A stretch of 19,298 nt of DNA. Source: CALBPI01 sp038533155 (GTDB lineage Bacteria > Pseudomonadota > Gammaproteobacteria > Steroidobacterales > Woeseiaceae). Where the stretch lies: contig JBCAZH010000057.1 in assembly GCA_038533155.1 (NCBI GenBank), positions 1 through 19,298 of the forward strand, in the 5' to 3' direction. The notes beneath the pieces are model-generated. The model was not told where the DNA came from. It saw only the letters and a list, made by a program, of their open reading frames with translations, and did no database searches. This document shows positions 1 through 7,054 of the stretch, piece by piece (position 1 is the first letter of the stretch; each line of letters begins with the position of its first letter). The position numbers and the translations under genes were made by a program.

Positions 1-825
1 GGCAATCAAATCCAGGCGGGGCGATACACACTGTCACCCGGGCTGACGCCGGAAGGACTTCTCGAGCAATTGCGTGCGGGGGCTGTGGACCTTGTCCAAG
101 TACAGTTCATTGAGGGTTGGATGGCCGCGCAAGCAGTCGAGACGGTGTTGCAACACCCAGATGTCGTGGACGATCTTGGTGTCACAATGGACTACCGAGC
201 AGACGGAGTTGCTTTTTTGACGCCCGACACCAATGACGCGTTAATTGCAGTACTCGGCCTGGATGTTGAATACATCGAGGGATGGTTCTATCCCGATACG
301 TATCGATTTGCACCTGGCACGAAAGCGACCGAACTGTTGCGTCTCGCACATGAAAAAATGCGTGTCGAACTCGATAGTGCGTGGCAAGACAGAGCCGTTC
401 GGGACACTCTGCCGGACCAGGAATCTATGTTGACGTTAGCATCCATCGTTGAGAAGGAAACGCGACGCGATGACGAGCGCGGGCAAATTGCAGGCGTGTT
501 CGATCGTCGACTGGGCCGAGGCATGCGTTTGCAGACCGACCCGACGGTGATCTATGGCGTCGGCCTGCGCTATGACGGCGACATTCGTCGCCGCGATCTC
601 ACCGACGACAATCCGTACAACACCTATAGGATTGACGGGCTACCGCCGGCTCCCATTGCGCTCGCGGGACGCGCATCGCTGGCGGCCGTCGCGCGACCGG
701 CGGATGGGACCGCGCTGTTTTTCGTCGCGAGCGGCGACCCGGATGGCAGTCATGTGTTTTCTGATACCGTTGAAGACCATGAGCGCGCGGTCAAACAGTA
801 TCTCAAGAAGATTCGGGGTCGATGA
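1..825 (+). CDS. mltG: Endolytic murein transglycosylase MltG (5' end outside window)
   Basis: MltG (YceG family) is an inner-membrane lytic transglycosylase that cuts nascent peptidoglycan strands and releases them from their lipid anchor. The reading frame is open from base 1, so the start and the N-terminal membrane anchor lie upstream; the visible part is 274 residues. The family hallmarks are clear: the AGRYTLSPG stretch at the left edge, the LASIVEKET motif whose first Glu (codon 451-453) matches the catalytic Glu of E. coli MltG, then MRLQTDPTVIYG, the YNTY segment and the GLPP loop. In this family the catalytic domain follows a LysM-like region, which fits the order seen here. The TGA at 823-825 sits 4 bases before the tmk start, so the two are probably co-transcribed. 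A TTG at 70 is only an internal codon, not a start. Identity is very secure. Confidence 0.97.
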   Translation, partial: GNQIQAGRYTLSPGLTPEGLLEQLRAGAVDLVQVQFIEGWMAAQAVETVLQHPDVVDDLGVTMDYRADGVAFLTPDTNDALIAVLGLDVEYIEGWFYPDTYRFAPGTKATELLRLAHEKMRVELDSAWQDRAVRDTLPDQESMLTLASIVEKETRRDDERGQIAGVFDRRLGRGMRLQTDPTVIYGVGLRYDGDIRRRDLTDDNPYNTYRIDGLPPAPIALAGRASLAAVARPADGTALFFVASGDPDGSHVFSDTVEDHERAVKQYLKKIRGR

Positions 826-829
826 CCGT

Positions 830-1471
830 ATGCGCAGAGGGATGTTTGTGTCTTTCGAAGGGCTCGAAGGTGTCGGCAAAACGACAGCGATCGAGCGCTT
901 TTCTAGCTTGCTAGATCAGCACGGGATTGATTACGTAAGCACCCGTGAGCCAGGCGGCACCAACGTTGCCGAACGGCTCCGAGGAATTGTGCTAGACGAA
1001 CATGAGGAAGCGCTGACGGATACGACCGAGCTGCTTTTGATGTTTGCCGCACGGGCGCAGAACGTCGCGCAAAACATTCGACCGACGCTTGAGCGTGGCG
1101 TTTGGGTGATTTGCGATCGATTTACAGACGCGACCTTGGCCTACCAAGGGTACGGGCGTGGCATTTCCTTGGACCGCATCAATCAACTGGCGGATTGGGT
1201 GCACGGTGATTTGTGGCCGGACGCGACGGTCTTGCTAACCGCGGATCGGGCACTGACGGAACGTCGACTCAGTGGACGGGGTCAGGCTCGCGATCGAATC
1301 GAGCAAGAGCGCCAAGAGTTTTTCGAACGCGCTGGAAATGGCTACCAAGCACTCATGCAGGCATCGCCCGAGCGCTTTCATGAAATCGATGCGAATCAGG
1401 ATCTCCAGGGTGTTGCAGAACAGCTCGAACGGCTGACTGCAGCACTCGTTGACCGGTGGAAAGCACGATGA
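830..1471 (+). CDS. tmk: Thymidylate kinase
   Basis: dTMP kinase phosphorylates dTMP to dTDP with ATP in the cytoplasm, a required step for dTTP synthesis. The 213-residue product has the usual length. It shows the P-loop FEGLEGVGKTT (residues 9-19), the TREPGGT motif (38-44), the DR pair of the dTMP site in CDRFTDATLAYQG (95-107), and an Arg-containing LID segment GRGQARDRIEQE (149-160) resembling the E. coli type. I chose ATG 830 because it comes just after mltG and has a GGGG run about 10 bases upstream. ATG 842 also gives a complete P-loop, but the purine run lies directly against it. The open frame extends upstream to 554, but that part lies inside mltG in another frame and is not coding. 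The stop overlaps the holB start (ATGA). Confidence 0.97.
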   Translation: MRRGMFVSFEGLEGVGKTTAIERFSSLLDQHGIDYVSTREPGGTNVAERLRGIVLDEHEEALTDTTELLLMFAARAQNVAQNIRPTLERGVWVICDRFTDATLAYQGYGRGISLDRINQLADWVHGDLWPDATVLLTADRALTERRLSGRGQARDRIEQERQEFFERAGNGYQALMQASPERFHEIDANQDLQGVAEQLERLTAALVDRWKAR

Positions 1472-2400
1472 GCCTGATGCCATGGCACGCGACGATCGCC
1501 AGTCGATTGGAGCGACAGTTCTCCGATGATCATCTCGGCCATGCATTACTCCTGCAAGGACCAAAAGGTATTGGTAAACAGGGTCTCGCGGCGTGGCTAG
1601 CAGGCACGATACTGGGCATTGACTCGGCACTCATGGACGACCGACTGGATGAGGTATCGCCAGATTTGATCGTGGTGAGTCCAGAAGAGAAAAAGCACAC
1701 GATTTCTGTGAATCAGATTCGGGGGCTCAGTGAAAAATTAACGTTGTCCAGTCATGGTCCGAACGGCATGGTCACGATTATCGAGCCAGCGGAGCAAATG
1801 ACGATCGCCGCTGCCAATGCGCTCTTGAAGACGCTCGAAGAGCCTGTTGACCAACGTTGGATCATTCTCGTCACCCATGATGCAGCGCGTCTCCCGGCGA
1901 CCGTACTGAGTCGCTGTGAGCGGATTACAGCCGCGATTCCCGCTTTCGATGATGCGGCTACCTGGTTGGTTTCTCGCGGGTTGGATCCGGCCGATGCGGA
2001 GCAGGCGTTACATTGGACGGGAGGTTCTCCATTGCAGGCGCTCGCGTTGCACGAAGCGGGGCAGATCCAGGCGCTCGCCCGGCTTCGATCCGATCTTCAA
2101 GGACTGCTCGGTGGGCGAGGATCGGCATTGCAGGTCGCGACGGTTGCGGAATCTCTAGGATTCGAGCGATCCCTCGAAACTATACGTTCGGTCGCAATTG
2201 AGGCAATAAGGGCCGAAAGTGGCGTCGAAGTGGGAGCTGCGTCGAGTTTTTCAGGTTATGTCATAGACCTTCCCGGACTGTTTTGCTATCTAGAGTCCCT
2301 GAATCGAGCGACGCGCTTACAACCAGGAAGTTTTAACGCCGAGCTGATGCTGGAAACGTTGCTGATCCCGTGGGCCACTGGCTTTCGACCAGCCACGTGA
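1468..2400 (+). CDS. holB: DNA polymerase III subunit delta'
   Basis: HolB (delta') is the stator of the clamp loader that places the beta sliding clamp on DNA. The 310-residue product has an AAA+ fold: a P-loop GPKGIGKQ (31-38) that keeps the Lys, ANALLKTLEEP (116-126), and the sensor-type SRC motif (148-150) in PATVLSRCERI. A C-terminal clamp-loader domain follows. Most bacterial delta' and gamma/tau proteins carry four cysteines of a small zinc module between the P-loop and the next strand; none are present here (residues 39-80), and the protein is about 24 residues shorter than E. coli HolB. ATG 1468 overlaps the tmk stop by four bases; a GTG at 1456 in the same frame is less likely. The operon position between tmk and pilZ supports the call. 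Confidence 0.95.
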   Translation: MSLMPWHATIASRLERQFSDDHLGHALLLQGPKGIGKQGLAAWLAGTILGIDSALMDDRLDEVSPDLIVVSPEEKKHTISVNQIRGLSEKLTLSSHGPNGMVTIIEPAEQMTIAAANALLKTLEEPVDQRWIILVTHDAARLPATVLSRCERITAAIPAFDDAATWLVSRGLDPADAEQALHWTGGSPLQALALHEAGQIQALARLRSDLQGLLGGRGSALQVATVAESLGFERSLETIRSVAIEAIRAESGVEVGAASSFSGYVIDLPGLFCYLESLNRATRLQPGSFNAELMLETLLIPWATGFRPAT

Positions 2401-2428
2401 ATGAAAGAAAGCGGAAGAGAACGCCTCA

Positions 2429-2767
2429 ATGACCAAACCTGGACTTTTACAGCTGACCATTAAGGACAAAAGCGCGCTTTACCTCGCGTACATGCCCTAT
2501 GTGAAGAATGGTGGGTTGTTTATCCCGACCAACAGTTCCTATCGGTTGGGAGATGAAGTGTTCATGCTGTTGAATCTCATGGGTGAGGATGAGCGTCTGC
2601 CGGTTGCTGGCAAGGTTATTTGGATCACGCCGAAAGGTGCGCAAGGACAGCGGACAGCCGGTATCGGGGTGCAGTTTTCCGAGCAAGACCAAGGCAATAC
2701 GCAGAAGAAGATCGAGAACTATCTTGCCGGTGCGCTCGGTGGGGACAAAGCCACCCACACGATGTAN
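2429..2767 (+). CDS. pilZ: PilZ domain type IV pilus protein
   Basis: PilZ is a small cytoplasmic protein needed for type IV pilus assembly; in Pseudomonas and Xanthomonas it acts with FimX and PilB. The 112-residue product matches the pilus-type PilZ along its whole length: AYMPYVKNGGLFIPT near the N-terminus, LGDEVFMLL, LPVAGKVIWITPKGAQG, GIGVQF, and a final THTM. Pilus-type PilZ usually lacks the RxxxR and DxSxxG residues that bind cyclic-di-GMP, and I do not see them here. The last codon reads TAN because the assembly gap starts on its third base; since the family ends at THTM, it is almost certainly TAA or TAG. A GGAAGAGA purine stretch at 2413-2420 gives a good ribosome site. It closes the visible mltG-tmk-holB-pilZ operon. 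Confidence 0.95.
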
Positions 2768-2866
2768 NNNNNNNNNNNNNNNNNNNNNNNNNNNNNNNNN
2801 NNNNNNNNNNNNNNNNNNNNNNNNNNNNNNNNNNNNNNNNNNNNNNNNNNNNNNNNNNNNNNNNNN
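2767..2866. other. Assembly gap, 100 N
   Basis: This is a run of exactly 100 unknown bases, the conventional filler for a scaffold join of unknown size. It begins on the last base of the pilZ stop codon and ends inside the 3' part of a gene on the other strand. In related genomes pilZ is often followed by tatD, which may be in the missing part. Order and orientation across the join rest on scaffolding only. Confidence 0.99.
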
Positions 2867-3633
2867 TCAAGCATCGGCTCATTGAGCAAGGTGCGAAAGT
2901 CGTCCTTATTCAGACGCATGACGGAACCGTCGGTCGCCATCGTGACCGTCGCGTTGCGCTTCGCATCCGCGATCAATGCTTCTTCACCAAAGGTGTCGCC
3001 AACATGGAGTTCGGCCAGCCGAATACCTTCCTGATTCAACGGCGTCTCACGTGTGACAACCGCTGTTCCGCGCGTCAATACGTAGAAAAAGTCGCCATCT
3101 GTACCTTGCTTGATGATCTGGTCGCCTGCCTTGAAATTCACTTGCTGCATGCGCATGAAAATGGCTTGGATGTTTGCCGGTGGAATCTTATGAAACGCCT
3201 TGCTGCGCAGCAGTTTCGTCATCCAATCATCGCCGGTGTCGACGTCTTCCTGGAACTCCCCCACCTCGTAAGTGCCGGTCTGATCCCAGGTCAGCATCAC
3301 ATCCAAAAGATCACTGTCGATCTGAAGATAGTGAACTGTGTCTTTTGCCCTGGCGCTGTAGCGTCGCGGGAGTAGGGGGGCTAATGGATTTCGCGTTCGA
3401 GGTGATCCCGAATCAAGCAGCTCGACGACGGCACCTTGCTCGATCAGCTCCATGGTACCGCTGAGCATGTAGTAGGTTTTCTTCTCAGTGTCGCCTTCAC
3501 TGAACAGCAGCTGCGACGGCTCAAGTTTGCGAACCAACGTCTTCTTAGCAAGCGCGGTTAGGTTCTCAGCTTTCAGCCCGTCGAGCGGAGAGAACCTCCG
3601 GAGATCGTCGATGGTGAGTGTCTTCTCGGTCAT
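2867..3633 (-). CDS. Tandem cyclic nucleotide-binding domain protein (3' end lost in gap)
   Basis: The visible 255 residues hold two cupin-like cyclic nucleotide-binding domains in tandem, about residues 10-120 and 142-255. The second has an intact phosphate-binding cassette, FGEEALIADAKRNATV (215-230), with the Glu and Arg that contact the cyclic nucleotide in CRP-type domains (E217, R226). The first lacks a recognisable cassette and may be structural. No DNA-binding helix-turn-helix is seen in the visible part, so it is not shown to be a CRP-type regulator. I recall related gammaproteobacterial proteins with a C-terminal rhodanese domain, but this part would fall in the gap. ATG 3633 is the only good start; it has no clear Shine-Dalgarno. 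The protein is expected to be cytoplasmic. Ligand (cAMP, cGMP or other) cannot be told from sequence. Confidence 0.85.
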
Positions 3634-3657
3634 GGATTTGGTCTTATATCTTTTCGA

Positions 3658-3666
3658 ATTCTACCA
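3658..3666 (-). promoter_or_regulatory. Possible extended -10 for the cyclic nucleotide-binding gene
   Basis: Read on the minus strand, TGGTAGAAT matches an extended sigma-70 -10 element (TGn followed by TAGAAT). It lies 24 bases before the ATG at 3633, in the 56-base space after the fadJ-like gene. I see no convincing -35, so this is only a candidate. Confidence 0.25.
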
Positions 3667-3689
3667 TCGCGGCGAGTGAACATCTCCAA

Positions 3690-5726
3690 TCAGTGGCCAC
3701 GTGCGCCAAACTGATCCCATGCGTCTTGCTCCGGGTTGAAACGGTCTCCGAGTTCCGATGAGAGTCGTGTCAAAGTCTCGCGAACTTCGCTCAACCCTCT
3801 CTCACGACAATAATGCAACGGTCCGCCACGAAATGGCGCGAAGCCCGTTCCAAAAATGACACCCGCATCCAGCAAATCGTCGTCATCGACAACCCCTTCC
3901 GCACGGCACTGAACCGCCTCATTGACCATCGGTAGGATGAGTCTATCGGTCATGTTGGGGGGTATCGGGGTGCCGCTGCCTTCCGGTTTGATGGGCTTCC
4001 CGTCCTGCCATTCATAAAATCCTTGGCCAGATTTTCTGCCCAATTTGCCATTCTCGACCATATTCGCCAGTTCCGCGGTGTCTTCAGGAGCACCACCAAG
4101 GATTCTCGCAACACTCAGTCCTACGTCTAGACCCACAGAATCTGCGAGTTCTATCGGCCCCATCGGCATGCCGAACTCTACGGCCGCTTCATCGATTTGA
4201 CGTAATGAAACGCCGGCTTGGGCCAGCCGAAATGCCTCACCCATGTAGGGGGCTAAGATACGATTGACCACAAAGCCTGGGGCGCTACCACAAACTAGCG
4301 GCAACTTACTGATTGTCTTAACAAACGCGGTACCGATATCGACAGCCTCTTGCGATGTGTCCGCACTGCGTATGACCTCGACTAACGGCATTAGAGCTAC
4401 AGGGTTGAAGAAGTGCAGGCCGATGAAGCGCTGCGGCTCAGGTAAGCGCTCGCGGAGCGTTTCTAGAGGAATGCTGCTGGTATTAGTTGCGAGAATCGCG
4501 CCTGGCTTCATTTTGGGAACGAGCGTGTCGTACAAGCCTTGCTTGGCTTCCAGGTTTTCGAATATGGCTTCGATCACCAGATCGGCCTGACCCACATGCT
4601 CGCCGTCAACGTCGGCGACGAGTCTCGCTTTGGTCTCGGCGAGTTTGCCTGCGTCGCCTTTCGCTTTTCGTTCGAACAGCTTCGTTGCGCGTTCCAGCGC
4701 GGGCGTGATGTATTTCAGTTCCCGATCCTGCAACGACACGTGCATGCCTTGCTGCGCGCACCACGCCGCAATGTCTCCGCCCATCACACCAGCGCCGACG
4801 ACGTGTACACGCTCGATGCGCTCTTTGGGTCGGCTGCCTTGGCCTTTGAGACCATTTTGCAAAAAGAACACACGGACCAGATTCTGCGCGGTTGGGCCGA
4901 CCATCAGCCGTGCAATCGATCGTGCCTCTGCCTCGTAGCCTGTGCGAATACTGGCGCCGTGTTCGCGCCACAGATCGATAATGGCAAACGGCGCGGGGTA
5001 GTGATCGGGTCGCGCCTTGGCACGCGTTTGTGCGCTGATCTTGCCCGCGACAATGCCGCGCAGTGGGCTCAGATTCATGATGCGCTGCATGAGTGGGGCG
5101 CGGGCGCGGCTGGGCCGATCCGATGCAATCCGGATGGCCTGCGCTTCGGCTTCTTCGCGCGGGCAAACGCGATCGATCAGGCCGATTCGTTGTGCTTTTT
5201 TCGGTGCCAGCGACTTCCCGGTGAGCATCAGTGGCATCGCTTCCGCGACACCCGCCAGCCGAACTGCGCGGACCGTGCCGCCGAAACCGGGGTGAATGCC
5301 AAGTTTGACTTCGGGCAATCCAATGATCTTCTTGTCGGTGGCGACAGCCACTCGATAATGGCAGGCCATGGCGAGCTCCAGGCCACCGCCCAGCGCAAAC
5401 CCATCGATGATCGCGACTGTTGGAAACGATGCGTTCTCGAGACGATCGAGGACTTGTTGTCCGAGGCGCACAAGCTCATAGGCTTCTTGCGCGTCTTTGA
5501 GTACGGTGAACTCGTTGATATCGGCGCCCATAATGAAGCCGCTTTTCTTCGCCGAGCGAATCAACAGCGCTTTCGGCGGGTTGGTGTAAGCCTCGTCCAA
5601 CAAACTGTCCAGCTCGCGCAGCACGGGTCCGGACAGCACGTTGGCGCCGCTATCGGCCTTGTCGAGTGTTAGCCAGAGTCGGTTGTCGTCGTCGCGTTCA
5701 GCACGCCAGTGCTCCAAGCTCGCCAT
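3690..5726 (-). CDS. fadJ: FadJ/FadB-like enoyl-CoA hydratase / 3-hydroxyacyl-CoA dehydrogenase
   Basis: This 678-residue two-domain enzyme would hydrate enoyl-CoA and oxidise the L-3-hydroxyacyl-CoA product with NAD in fatty acid beta-oxidation. The N-terminal crotonase domain (about 1-200) has GADINEF, ALGGGLELA and GLPEVKLG; the two catalytic Glu are E117 and E139. Their 22-residue spacing equals that of E. coli FadJ (FadB has 20). The dehydrogenase part starts with the Rossmann motif VVGAGVMGG (309-317) and has the catalytic H438 and E450 in GLHFFNPVALMPLVEVI, then the C-terminal domain with PGFVVNRILAPY. E. coli FadB and FadJ are 714-729 residues, so this is slightly short. No thiolase partner (FadA/FadI) is in the window. 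A strong AGGGGA ribosome site (5733-5738) with 6-base spacing fixes ATG 5726. The upstream hydrolase gene is 15 bases away. Activity is secure; FadJ versus another paralogue is less so. Confidence 0.93.
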   Translation of the reverse strand: MASLEHWRAERDDDNRLWLTLDKADSGANVLSGPVLRELDSLLDEAYTNPPKALLIRSAKKSGFIMGADINEFTVLKDAQEAYELVRLGQQVLDRLENASFPTVAIIDGFALGGGLELAMACHYRVAVATDKKIIGLPEVKLGIHPGFGGTVRAVRLAGVAEAMPLMLTGKSLAPKKAQRIGLIDRVCPREEAEAQAIRIASDRPSRARAPLMQRIMNLSPLRGIVAGKISAQTRAKARPDHYPAPFAIIDLWREHGASIRTGYEAEARSIARLMVGPTAQNLVRVFFLQNGLKGQGSRPKERIERVHVVGAGVMGGDIAAWCAQQGMHVSLQDRELKYITPALERATKLFERKAKGDAGKLAETKARLVADVDGEHVGQADLVIEAIFENLEAKQGLYDTLVPKMKPGAILATNTSSIPLETLRERLPEPQRFIGLHFFNPVALMPLVEVIRSADTSQEAVDIGTAFVKTISKLPLVCGSAPGFVVNRILAPYMGEAFRLAQAGVSLRQIDEAAVEFGMPMGPIELADSVGLDVGLSVARILGGAPEDTAELANMVENGKLGRKSGQGFYEWQDGKPIKPEGSGTPIPPNMTDRLILPMVNEAVQCRAEGVVDDDDLLDAGVIFGTGFAPFRGGPLHYCRERGLSEVRETLTRLSSELGDRFNPEQDAWDQFGARGH

Positions 5727-5741
5727 TGAATATCCCCTGTA

Positions 5742-6479
5742 TCAGCCGGTGACAGTAAAGTCACAGACAAGTGGTAAGTGATCAGAAAGTTGTACGTCTG
5801 GAATCTCGAAGTGATCGATCCGTATACCCGGTTGGTAAAGGATGAAATCGAGTTCCTTGCGTGGGCCGCGGCTCGGGTAAGAGGGGAGCGCTTTGGTATT
5901 GGCACTCTCTAGGCCGGCCGCTTTTTGAAACAAATAAATCTCGTTTTGTCCCCAAAACGTATTGAAGTCTCCGATCACCATGACCGGTTTCTCGGTTGCT
6001 GCGACCAAGTCGTAAAGATGTCGCAACTGGAGGTGTCGGTGACGGTACTTCAGCGATAAATGCACAAGGAAAATCGCCACATCGTCGAGTTCGAGCTCGA
6101 TGATCAGTTTCTTAATGCCGGTATCAAAGTAATGAAAACGTTCGTTGTGAATCGTCGGTGCCGCCAGAAACGCATTTCCCTGCTTTCGCAGAATAGGCAC
6201 GACTTGGTTAATCGAGCCTGAGCCGTATTTCGTTTCGAATGAGCTATGGTGGCCGAGCGCTTCAGCGATCATTTCGGCCTGATTGACGTTGCGCGAGCGG
6301 ATCGAACCGGTATCCACCTCAATCAACCCGACGATATCGGGGTTTAGCGATTTGAGGAACGTTACCAGTTTATCGAGATGTCCGGCGTTGCCCAGTACAT
6401 AGCCCGCACCGGGCACCGGAAGGTGGGTAGACAAACCGAAACCCACACCGTATCGAATGTTATAAAGGACCAACCGCAT
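5742..6479 (-). CDS. Endonuclease/exonuclease/phosphatase family hydrolase
   Basis: The 245-residue product has the fold of the exonuclease III / DNase I / inositol phosphatase superfamily, metal-dependent phosphodiesterases. Motifs appear in family order: LYNIRYG at the N-terminus (5-11), the metal-ligand Glu in GLIEVD (E54), the His in VHLSLKYRH (H140), IGDFNTF (D171, N173), LDFIL (D211) and the closing SDHLPLV with catalytic D233 and H234. It has no signal peptide or membrane segment, so it is likely cytoplasmic. The substrate is unknown: DNA, a phosphoinositide-like lipid or a sphingolipid are all possible in this family. ATG 6479 places the first strand at the usual place, with AGGA upstream; a GTG at 6503 would add eight residues. 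It precedes the fadJ-like gene by 15 bases and probably shares its transcript. Confidence 0.9.
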   Translation of the reverse strand: MRLVLYNIRYGVGFGLSTHLPVPGAGYVLGNAGHLDKLVTFLKSLNPDIVGLIEVDTGSIRSRNVNQAEMIAEALGHHSSFETKYGSGSINQVVPILRKQGNAFLAAPTIHNERFHYFDTGIKKLIIELELDDVAIFLVHLSLKYRHRHLQLRHLYDLVAATEKPVMVIGDFNTFWGQNEIYLFQKAAGLESANTKALPSYPSRGPRKELDFILYQPGIRIDHFEIPDVQLSDHLPLVCDFTVTG

Positions 6480-6594
6480 TAGGGCATATCCTGGGTCTCG
6501 CACGACGACCCGCTATTCTACCGGGATTTGTCGCCAAACAGTGCCTTACGTGGTTACAATTTACGAGATCTAGCGAATACAGCGCGGGAACAAT
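6480..6594. promoter_or_regulatory. Divergent intergenic region with candidate promoters
   Basis: This 115-base space separates the minus-strand hydrolase gene from the plus-strand TIR-like gene, so it should hold both promoters. On the minus strand TAGAAT (6514-6519) is a -10-like hexamer. On the plus strand TACAAT (6555-6560) is another, 34 bases before the ATG. Neither has a good -35 at 16-18 bases. No clear operator palindrome is seen. The location is well supported, the exact elements are not. Confidence 0.4.
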
Positions 6595-7041
6595 ATGTCC
6601 GAACAAAACCCGATCCGTGTCTTCGTGTCTCATCTGTTTCATTCGGATGCGGACTATCTGCGTGTTTTCGAGTACCTCGAGAGCGTGGAGCGCTTCTACT
6701 ACATCAATGTCAGCGAGCCCGACACCAAACCTTCTGGCGGCGTCGAATCGCTAAAGGACGAGTTGCGGCGGCAGATCGACGCCAGTGAGGTCATGATCTT
6801 TTTGATGCCGATCTGGGCGGAGAAAAGAGACTGGGCTGAATTCATGATCAATGCAGCCAAGGCCATGGGCAAACCGATCTTGCTGATTCACGCGTTCGGC
6901 AGGACGACCGTGACGCCTGGCGATTTGGCCTCCCGAGCCGATGACACCGTGGATTGGAATGAGCGCGAAATCGTCGACGCGATTCGGCGTCTGGCGCGTA
7001 ACGAAGACACGCAACGATGGGAGGTCATCGACTTCCCATGA
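6595..7041 (+). CDS. TIR-like (MTH538/ThsB-type) domain protein
   Basis: The 148-residue product is a stand-alone TIR-like domain of the MTH538/DUF1863 type, the fold found in the Thoeris protein ThsB. Visible matches to the family pattern are the first strand and loop RVFVSHLFHSDADYLRVFEYL (8-28, shortened: VFVSH then LRVFEYL), FYYINVS (34-40), LRRQIDASEVMIFL (57-70), the W80 followed by a helix, GKPILLIHAFG (92-102), and WNEREIVDAIRRL (121-133). In active members the catalytic Glu lies four residues after the conserved Trp; here W80+4 is M84, while E82 is at +2. Activity as an NAD-cleaving or cyclic-ADP-ribose-producing enzyme is therefore uncertain. There is no ThsA, SLOG or NADase partner nearby. 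The next gene starts 13 bases downstream, suggesting one transcript with the phospholipid genes. GGGA (6586-6589) gives a modest ribosome site. Soluble, no signal. Confidence 0.8.
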   Translation: MSEQNPIRVFVSHLFHSDADYLRVFEYLESVERFYYINVSEPDTKPSGGVESLKDELRRQIDASEVMIFLMPIWAEKRDWAEFMINAAKAMGKPILLIHAFGRTTVTPGDLASRADDTVDWNEREIVDAIRRLARNEDTQRWEVIDFP

Positions 7042-7054
7042 AGCCCAAAATTTG

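Noticed and set aside
554..829. Upstream extension of the tmk frame
   Set aside because: This part overlaps the conserved C-terminal half of mltG in another frame, and Tmk proteins begin just before the P-loop.
4539..5672. Long plus-strand open frame of 377 codons
   Set aside because: It lies wholly antisense to the FadJ-like gene, whose domains and catalytic residues are unmistakable. The frame has no recognisable domain; long antisense frames are common in GC-rich genes.
6595..7041. A Thoeris defence system
   Set aside because: No ThsA-type gene (SIR2/SLOG or other effector) is present on either side, the catalytic Glu position is unusual, and neighbours are metabolic.
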